Position numbers and translations under genes: made by a program. A DNA stretch of 64,000 nt from Ephydatia muelleri (Eukaryota; Porifera; Demospongiae; Spongillida; Spongillidae), in contig JABACO010000003.1 in assembly GCA_013339895.1 (NCBI GenBank), positions 13,219,460 through 13,283,459 on the forward strand. Reading direction: 5' to 3'. Under the pieces are notes generated by a model that searched no databases, was not told the DNA's origin, and saw only the letters and a list, made by a program, of their open reading frames with translations. The stretch's first letter is position 1; every line of letters begins with the position of its first letter. Of the stretch, positions 58,940 to 64,000 are shown one piece after another.

Positions 58940-61671
58940 AAATCAGCTACATGTACAATACAGGCCAAACAATGCAGCATTCAGTCACTCTTTTCCTGAG
59001 TCAGTTACTAGTGGAGTCTATGTCAGTACAGCCTATCAAATTGTAGCCTCTAAAACGCTATGGCTCAAAACAATAAAGGATTCATTTAGTTTTTCAAATC
59101 ACCTAGTAAATACTACATGTGGCTATGACCCTGTGGTATTGTTGTAATGACCATATTAAAACTGCACACATGCTTTTGTTGGTGAAACCTTCTGCACTTG
59201 ATGTGTGTTGCTTCCTGCTATATTGGATCCCCCTATTTTCATTGTGCTGCATTGAGATGTATACAATGGTCATCACCTTTACATTGTGCGAATACACTGT
59301 CCCTAACAAATGACACATTGTATTTCAATCAGTCTCCTGAAGACTCTTTCCTGTGCTAGTCAGGTGGTTGACAACTTTCATGGTACTAATTCACAGAAAC
59401 ATTTCAGAATTAAAAAACACGCAACACTCCTGCTTAAAGGCAAAGCGAAATTTACACACTATGGAACTACATTTTCTGCCAGGTAAGCTTGCATACATCG
59501 AACAAACCATTTGTATCCCATTGATGCCTTCAAGGCTACCTTCTACTCATTCACATATTGTATATCCCCTCCATGATGTGATGCCCATAGATGCGCTTAT
59601 CCTGAATGTACACATAGAGTCACAAAGTAGCTGGGAGCAAGGAAATAATGTGCTCAATACACAAGTGTGATGGGTATACTTCCAGAATTGTTGCTAAGAT
59701 AGATGGAATTTTGGATGCCAAAATTGATCCCGAGTTGTCTGAAATAATGAGCCATGAGTACAAACAATTGTACACCAATTAATATATAAAATTGACTATC
59801 AGTTAGAATTCTGAACAAAAATGTGTTCCACTCGCCCAATTCATTCGGAAAGGATTATTATAATCAAAAGTGATATCAATGATAGCAAAATACCACTTTG
59901 AACTATGTCTCTTCCGTCTTTTGGCTTCAGGTGTTTCAAGTTTAAGCTAGTGGAAGCCAGCTCTGACAGCCTTGTGGACGACAGATCACTTCCCTGTCTT
60001 TTTTAAACCATGCTGCCACTATTTCTTCTGAATGACCCGTTTGAACTTTCCTTTTAGCAATCAGACACTTCTTTGCACCCATTTGCAAAATTCCCATGAC
60101 ATGATTATAGCTGCACACACACGCAATTGTATACATACACGCTACAGTTGTGCTATAAGCGTATGCTTTTATTCATTGCATGTAGGTACTGTAAGTGTTT
60201 CGCTATAGCTGGTTTATTGTGTGCTCGTTGCATGTAAGAATAGAGCTTTGTGCAATCTTTTGTCCAGGCACTTGAGCAGTTCAAATGCTGTACTTAAGTG
60301 TCTTTGGGTAAAAGCACCAGCTAAAGTTCTTTCGTGGTAGCTTTGATAAATATGCATGCACTGATTAATTATTGTTATCATGGCCACATATTACCCAACA
60401 TATCACACCCCCTGGGCTTATATCATGGGAAGAATGTACCCCAATTGTGGTTTGCATCACTGAAGCAGCTGTAATTCATTAAAATTTTGCATGCACATCC
60501 CATGAAAGAAGCAAATCATGAGTCAAAGCACCATTATACATGTAGCACAAATCATAATGAGGATATTCAGATGCTTATTAAATTGAGCATTCAGTCTCTA
60601 TGATGTTAAATACCTAATATGCTTCCCATTGAGTTTAGCAAAATATGTTAAATTCCCAATAATAAATTACCAGTCTGAATACAATTAGTATAGCTGCATA
60701 GACATCTGAAGATACCCCCAATCTCTAATTCATTTTATGGTGAGGCTAGCAACTTGGCAACCAAGATTTTTCAGAGACTGTAAGCAACATAATTGAAGGA
60801 ATAAAGTACAAGATAATGAAATTTGACAGTTACACCCAACCATGTGATGATGGATGATCCACTGTACAACGACCGCAAAACAGATAGTAATTATCTTACT
60901 TGTTGTTTCACTTGTCTTGCACTTCCTCAGCCACTATATTGGAAGGAGATGCTTTTAATGACAGTTTGAATGCACGCATAGGCAAAAAGTACCACTTTAA
61001 CCCATGTCATTACCCCCGCGTTAGTAATGTTGCTATAGATTAGTCAAAGTAACATCAAAAAACATTTAAATGTACAATGACATTTTGTGCTGTCAACTTG
61101 AAACTGAACAGTTCCCAAGAGCATGATGGTAAAGTGAATGAGGTTGACATCAAAGTGTGTACAGCAGGCCTAACAACAGTACAAGTACATGTTGGATAAG
61201 ACACTAAGGCAGTGTTGCATAAATAAAATGATCAAAGAACACTACACATGATTAGTTAATTAATCATGAGTAGACAAATCCATCACGCACAAACAACAGC
61301 AGGATTGTTTGTGCCATGCTCAGTTATGTGGCAAGCACTTCGGAAAGAGAAACACTAATACATACTATATTGTCAACTGCAATTGTATTTTTATGGTTCA
61401 TTTTCACTAGGAATATATTGCTCTTTTTTATGTTGTTTGGAAAATATCATTTTGGTGCACACATGAGTGTGATGAAAAGGCCTTATTTGTTGTACTCTCA
61501 AGTCTCAAGATAAAATCTATTGCCAATCTGTTATGTGTATTTAATCACAGCCGCGATCATCACAATACACAAAATCTAACATGAGGTAGATCACGCGAGT
61601 CCCATGTGATCCTCAGGTTATTACGTTCTTCATACTCTCTAACCTCCTTAGTGTACAAGTGCACCCTGCAT

Positions 61672-63064
61672 TCAACTTACAGCATATATGCTAAGATTCA
61701 AAAGAATAAACAGAAATGGAGTTGTAATTAGCGCCTGTGAGTTGAGACAAAATGCATGGTGCTTTTAATAAATTCAATCAAGGAATGCATACTTACGGCA
61801 GCATATACCAGATACACAACTGCATAGTCTGGAGCCAAGGATACCCAATACACAATAAACCTGAATAAGGCAAATAAAAGCAGGCACACAGTGCATTTCC
61901 TTGCATGCATACACATAAGAACATTCTCTCACGAAACAGTTGGAAGAATAAGAGTCTTGATAAACTGATGCACGTTAATGTATGGATCTTCCACAGTCAC
62001 AACATTGCTGGATTTAGTCATAAAAATAGAACAGCAGCAATTAACCAGCCAGAAATCTTTCATGGTATTGCAAATCACAATTATAAGACACAACAAATAA
62101 CTCTAATGCACACACTAAAATTTTTTGAAATGTTGATCAATGTGCTGTCTTGCGAAACTGATGCACACATACACTGTACTGTACATGCATGATTAGGTAC
62201 AGTGAACACGCACATGCACAATATGAGATCGTTTTCGCGAAAAGGGACCTACATGTAACTCATATTTTTTTTTGTATTCTAGAAGTCTGAAATGTCCTTT
62301 ACACATTGCTTCTTACGCACTGAGAATCGGATCTGTCATAGAGTTGTAATGTGCTGAAATTTTAATTAGCAACGCAAGTGTTACGTTTATTTGTATTGCG
62401 CATACTGGAAATTGTATAATGTATGAGCTAGGTCTCTTTTCACGGAAACGATCCCAAATAATAAAAGACAATTGTGTTACTTGCACTACCATTACTTACT
62501 TCTGAAGGGTGGCAATACACCAGAACAGTAGCTGGGTTACTCCAGCAAGGAAAATGACCACCATTGCTACTTGCACTGCAAGCACCTCATTGTCACTATT
62601 TTTGGCTTCTGAGAATATAACAATCAGTCCTGACGTAAATGGTATGACACCAATAAACCCAAGTGTCTGCAATAGAAAAAAAATAAAAATCGATGTAGTG
62701 TAGTAGTTATACATGTATTGAACTGTGTTTGTTTAGAGTTGAACTTTAGGCCTAGGTACTTTATTATACAATGATTAATACATATGTAATGTATTATCTT
62801 TTATTAGAATATACTACATCTAAATAAATAAATAAATTAACATAATGAAGTCATAAAGAAAGCCACAGCAGTAATCGTGCAGACCAGCCATGAAAGCATG
62901 CTCATGCATGGCTGTATCTACAGCATAACGGAGAGACAGTACATGTGCAATAGCACGAGTACACTTTGGCACACACATACTGACCAAAAGGTTCACCAAG
63001 GTCAGTGCAGGAGTGATTGTTTTGATCAGCTGGAACATGCTGTATTGCACCAACCACAGCATTC
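61672..63064 (-). CDS. TMEM175 last four placed exons, right-arm copy
   Basis: Exons on the minus strand are 62985-63064, 62500-62666, 61797-61860 and 61672-61734, with intact splice sites and frame. One replacement against the left arm is visible: VLAVQVAMVV here, VLAVRVAMVV at 39531-39697. Exons further upstream would lie beyond the window end if the arm continues. Confidence 0.85.
62225..62455. mobile_element. MITE family B (right arm)
   Basis: Starts GAGATCGTTTTCGCGAAAAG and ends CACGGAAACGATCCC. It is shorter than the left-arm copy because the internal TTCTAGGATAC segment is not duplicated. Confidence 0.75.
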
Positions 63065-63813
63065 CTGGAATAAGAACACAACATTGGTACTGACATATAT
63101 GATGATTGCTAATACATGTACACATCAGTGCACATCATAAGGGCAGTACGCTTAGGCAGCATGCAGTACACTGTAGGTTAGAAGTTAATATCCTGACGCT
63201 GACCTATTGTCCAGTTGTCTAACACAGCTGTAAAATTATTTTTAAAATAAAAATGAGTGAAACAAGATATGGGGTTGTTTTCGCAAACAGGGACATAGCA
63301 CATGCATTATAAAATGTCCAGTATGCACAATAAAAAGGTAATTAACGCTTGCATTGAAATATATGGCTAATTAAAATTCAGAGCCTTACAACTCCATGAC
63401 AGATACTGATATTATAACATTGGTGTAAATATAGGATTTGTATGCACCTATTGAGAAGAAAGTGAGGAAACAAGTGATGATGAAAATCATGGAATTATGA
63501 ATTTATAAATACACACCTACATTTAATAAATATTAAGGTTTGTTGAACTTGCTAAATGTACATGCGGTGTAATATTATAAATTCATAATTGCATAATTTG
63601 TGTAAAAAAATTAATTTTCCATAATTCGAACTGGTGCATAGAAGTCCTACATCTACACCAATATGGCATTGTATCTGTGAAAAGAGATCTAGCGCATATT
63701 TCATTGTTTTTGATATTCTAGACATCTGAAATGTCCTCTACACATTGCTTCTTATGCACTGAATGCATAAGAAGCAATGTGTAGAGGACATTTACACCAA
63801 TGTTATAATATCT
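63065..63813. other. Right-arm TMEM175 intron with nested MITEs
   Basis: Reverse complement of about 38388-39133. It contains the same nested MITE cluster (about 63265-63790), including the ACATTGCTTCTTATGCA hairpin. No gene. Confidence 0.6.
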
Positions 63814-64000
63814 GGGACAGTTTCCGCGAAAATTGCCCCACGGTTGAAATGTTATAAAACAACATCGCGTTTAAATCGCTATAACTTCCCAACGGATAAT
63901 GCTATCGACTTCCTATTTTCAACACTTCATACTACACCATTTCACTATGAAGTGTTGAACATAGGAAGTCGATAGCGTTATCCGTTGGGAAGTTATAGCG
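63814..64000. mobile_element. MITE family A, cut by window end (right arm)
   Basis: Counterpart of 38131-38387. It starts GGGACAGTTTCCGCGAAAAT and continues past the centre of the hairpin to the window edge. Confidence 0.8.

Larger units (their letters stand above)
55867..61671. other. Right-arm spacer between silicatein and TMEM175 3' exons
   Basis: Reverse-complement counterpart of 40549-46246. No gene recognised. It holds the hAT MITE (56550-57204) and an extra MITE A insertion (58690-58939), listed separately. An extra 21 bp is present near 60960-60985 compared with the left arm. Confidence 0.6.
38131..64000. repeat. Giant inverted repeat around a sequence gap
   Basis: Left arm 38131-50405 and right arm 51406-64000 are reverse complements with scattered differences. 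The position sum runs from 101811 at the gap to about 102200 at the window end. The arms abut the 1000-N gap with mirror-identical sequence (TCATATACTGT / ACAGTATATGA). The right arm runs off the window end and the left arm begins at or before 38200. Best read as two haplotype contigs joined tail to tail. Confidence 0.93.

Overview
This is eukaryotic, intron-rich DNA that almost certainly comes from a siliceous demosponge. The key marker is the 5' two-thirds of a silicatein gene: a cathepsin-L-like protein with Ser in place of the catalytic Cys, in a CSASYAF context. Silicateins are known only from sponges. A TMEM175 orthologue, a local family of large beta-helix plus multi-membrane proteins and a dense crop of DNA transposons fit the same picture. 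I cannot name the species.

Layout. 1-9.3 kb is transposon territory. It holds a decayed accessory-ORF copy, then a 4.6 kb P-element-like transposon (2352-6970) that looks complete, with a six-exon transposase and a convergent second gene. A foldback-type element (7182-8460) and a hAT remnant (8711-9316) follow. 9.3-11.5 kb shows no gene. 11.5-29.2 kb holds three copies of one gene family. Copy A is a pseudogene split by a young Ty3/gypsy LTR retrotransposon (12580-16946). Copy B (19824-23576) is an intact 1250-residue single-exon gene. Copy C is a small decayed fragment on the minus strand.

29976-40548 is a TMEM175 gene (lysosomal K+/H+ channel family). I could place 14 exons and one short exon is missing from my model. 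Its introns carry a 26-bp minisatellite, microsatellites and nested MITEs.

From about 38.1 kb to the window end the sequence is one giant inverted repeat around a 1000-N gap (50406-51405). The left arm (38131-50405) carries TMEM175 exons 12-15, a hAT-type MITE, and silicatein exons 1-4, then runs into 2.5 kb of polypyrimidine minisatellite. The right arm (51406-64000) repeats all of this in reverse. The arms differ by substitutions, a polymorphic MITE, a 115-bp tandem duplication and small indels. That is the pattern expected of two heterozygous haplotypes wrongly scaffolded tail to tail, although a true inverted duplication is not excluded. The 3' half of silicatein (catalytic His and Asn) is in neither arm.

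No operon-like logic applies. The host genes are TMEM175, silicatein and beta-helix copy B; most of the rest is transposons, repeats and intergenic DNA.
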